DNA of 64,000 nt from NCBI RefSeq assembly GCF_000686805.1, contig NZ_JMLP01000018.1:62001-126000 (forward strand), given 5' to 3'. Below, in pieces: positions 62,493 to 64,000 of the stretch (position 1 is its first letter; each line of letters begins with the position of its first letter). The notes beneath the pieces are model-generated. The model was not told the origin of the DNA and did not search any database. It was given only the letters and a program-made list of their open reading frames with translations. The stretch is from Bacillus sp. UNC41MFS5 (GTDB lineage Bacteria; Bacillota; Bacilli; Bacillales_B; DSM-18226). A program made the position numbers and the translations under genes.

Positions 62493-62680
62493 GTAGTTCG
62501 ACCCCTTTCAATTAGAAAGGAGCGATTAACTGGATACTAAAATGCTTCTTAAAATGAAATGCTGCTGTCACATCGGAATAATATGTTTGAAATAATTCCC
62601 CCTTATAATATATATGATTGCAAGTATAGAATTTTGGATGTCCTTTAGTAAGGAATATTCAATAGAAAGGGAGTGTTTCA

Positions 62681-63283
62681 ATGGATTTATGCACAAATTG
62701 TGGTGAAAAATTAAATGAATCTAGTAAATTCTGTCCAAACTGCGGTACGAAGCTTGCAATAGATCAAAAGAACATGCCCTCAACCCCAGAAACGCGCATT
62801 GATATAAAGAAAAATCGTTCAAAAACGAGATTATTAGTTGGAGTCGGATCGCTTATAGGATTGATGCTTGTTATAAGCGTTACCCTAATAGCAAAAGATT
62901 TTTATAAGCCTGAACCTAAATCGAATGTAGCAGCAACAAAAACGGTTGAACAATCAAAAGATAAAGAGGTAGAAAATAAAGATCAAGCTAGTCATGACAC
63001 TGAACAAGAAAGTTCCAATCTTTCCTCTTCAGAATATATATTGCCTGCAAGTGATCAGAGTGTAATGAGTGAGGGAGACGTTGCTAATCTTACAAAAGGG
63101 CAGCTGCGTATCGCCAGAAATGAGATCTACGCTCGTCATGGGTATGTTTTTAACTCGGAGGATTTACAAACCTATTTTTCGAGTAAGTCATGGTATCATC
63201 CAGACGATGCCTTTGATGGCTCTTTAAATGAAGTAGAAAAAGAAAATGTAAACTTCATAAAAGCGAGAGAGGATAGTCTTTAG
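62681..63283 (+). CDS. Zinc-ribbon, membrane-anchored YARHG-domain protein
   Basis: Protein of 200 residues. CTNCGEKLNESSKFCPNCG at the N-terminus is a zinc ribbon. A single helix lies near residues 50-68. A charged Ser/Glu/Lys linker leads to a C-terminal YARHG domain (RIARNEIYARHGYVFNSEDLQ then YFSSKSWY). The zinc ribbon should be cytoplasmic and the YARHG domain outside. Relatives are thought to bind cell-wall or peptidase partners; no enzyme activity can be claimed. GAAAGGGAG precedes the ATG. Confidence 0.88.
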   Translation: MDLCTNCGEKLNESSKFCPNCGTKLAIDQKNMPSTPETRIDIKKNRSKTRLLVGVGSLIGLMLVISVTLIAKDFYKPEPKSNVAATKTVEQSKDKEVENKDQASHDTEQESSNLSSSEYILPASDQSVMSEGDVANLTKGQLRIARNEIYARHGYVFNSEDLQTYFSSKSWYHPDDAFDGSLNEVEKENVNFIKAREDSL

Positions 63284-63288
63284 CTCGT

Positions 63289-63325
63289 AAGATGTCGTGA
63301 AAATGTTTTCCGACATCTTTTTTGG
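63289..63325 (+). terminator. Intrinsic terminator after the YARHG gene
   Basis: AAGATGTCG/CGACATCTT stem with T-run. Confidence 0.85.
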
Positions 63326-63361
63326 TAGAATTAAGCCAAAAGTAAACTAGGGGGAAATGTC

Positions 63362-64000
63362 GTGCTACTTGAATTTATTGCCGTCACGGTTGAGGATGCC
63401 GTATTAATTGAAAAATCAGGAGCAGACCGAATTGAGCTTGTTTCGGGCTTAACAGAGGGTGGGTTAACGCCGAGTTATGGGTTGATTGAAAAAGTAGTTT
63501 CGAGTGTTCGTATTCCGATAAATGTCATGGTGAGACCGCATAGTCAATCATTTTGCTATTCGAAAGACGACCTCGCCATCATGAAAAATGACATTCGTAT
63601 CATTCGCTCGCTGGGGGTAAACGGGGTCGTATTGGGAATGTTGGATGAGGAAGGAAATATTGAATACGGTCAGCTTGAGGAACTCTTAACGGAAACAGGT
63701 GATATGGAGGTAACCTTTCATCGCGCCATCGATAGTTCAAGGAATCCACTCGAAGCAGCAGAAAAATTGGATCAATATAAGGCAATCAATACGATTTTAA
63801 CATCGGGCGGTTACGGTAACTGGCCTACACGGCTTGAGATGCTAGTGAAGATGAAGAATCGTTGTAAGAATACGGATATACTAATCGGGAGCGGGTTGAC
63901 AAAGGAAAATATCCTAGAAGTTCATGAACTTGTGGGTACCGGTTTCTATCATTTCGGATCAGCCGTTCGCAAAGAAAATAGTGTGCTTCAGAGTGTTTCG
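63362..64000 (+). CDS. cutC: CutC-family protein, 3' end outside the window
   Basis: The first 213 codons of a CutC-type TIM barrel run to the window end without a stop. Motifs: LEFIAVTVEDA at the start, GADRIELVSGLTEGGLTPS, the MVRPH strand, GVVLGMLDEEG, VTFHRAID and TSGG. The family was named for copper tolerance in E. coli but its true reaction is unsettled. The GTG start follows AGGGGGAAA. About 15-25 residues are probably missing. Confidence 0.9.
   Translation, partial: MLLEFIAVTVEDAVLIEKSGADRIELVSGLTEGGLTPSYGLIEKVVSSVRIPINVMVRPHSQSFCYSKDDLAIMKNDIRIIRSLGVNGVVLGMLDEEGNIEYGQLEELLTETGDMEVTFHRAIDSSRNPLEAAEKLDQYKAINTILTSGGYGNWPTRLEMLVKMKNRCKNTDILIGSGLTKENILEVHELVGTGFYHFGSAVRKENSVLQSVS

Overview
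The window looks like chromosome from a low-GC, spore-forming Bacillaceae bacterium (Bacillus/Neobacillus type). The grounds are AT-rich intergenic DNA, strong AGGAGG ribosome-binding sites with frequent TTG/GTG starts, near-consensus cre boxes, a Spo0E-like phosphatase, a yjm/exu-type hexonate locus, YesMN-type regulators and several families of small dispersed repeats. No tRNA, rRNA, CRISPR array, transposase or prophage was seen.

Layout. (1) 1-12490: sugar uptake and metabolism. It holds the 3' end of an Lpl-type solute-binding protein, a YesM/YesN two-component system, a GH1 glycosidase, two ROK sugar kinases, a heterodimeric ABC exporter and ManA. GH1, fructokinase and ManA recall the gmu glucomannan genes, with an ABC importer in place of a PTS. 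(2) 12942-22589: a catabolic island with a semialdehyde dehydrogenase, a class III aminotransferase, a PucR-type regulator, a YtcJ-like amidohydrolase, a DUF3311/SSS transporter pair and an M20 carbamoyl-amidohydrolase. Its two divergent units share a long inverted-repeat operator. (3) 23354-38265: a hexonate locus. MFS, Zn-ADH, UxuA, UxuB, KDPG aldolase, KDG kinase and GntR form one half. UxaA, a second Zn-ADH, a second MFS, an AraC regulator and UxaB form the other. No uronate isomerase (UxaC) is present.

(4) 38433-44612: a decayed gene fragment, a secreted protein of unknown function, a secreted lamin-tail/DNA-RNA nuclease, and a three-gene unit of a small exported protein ending in a flavinylation-like motif, ApbE and a haem ferric-reductase-like membrane protein. 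(5) 44740-53000: mostly single genes (DDAH-like YkgA, YxjG/H-like methyltransferase, YocS-like transporter, Spo0E-like, a DUF2089 operon, DUF421) and small proteins. (6) 53011-58151: an OmpR-type two-component system and a DrrAB-like ABC transporter. (7) 58573-64000: VOC protein, DUF4256, DUF1835/DUF3658, several proteins under 60 residues, a zinc-ribbon/YARHG protein and the start of CutC.

The most interesting points are the flavinylation-like unit, where the motif codons double as the next gene's ribosome-binding site and the junction is duplicated; the doubled hexonate pathway without UxaC; and the shared operators of the PucR and GntR units.
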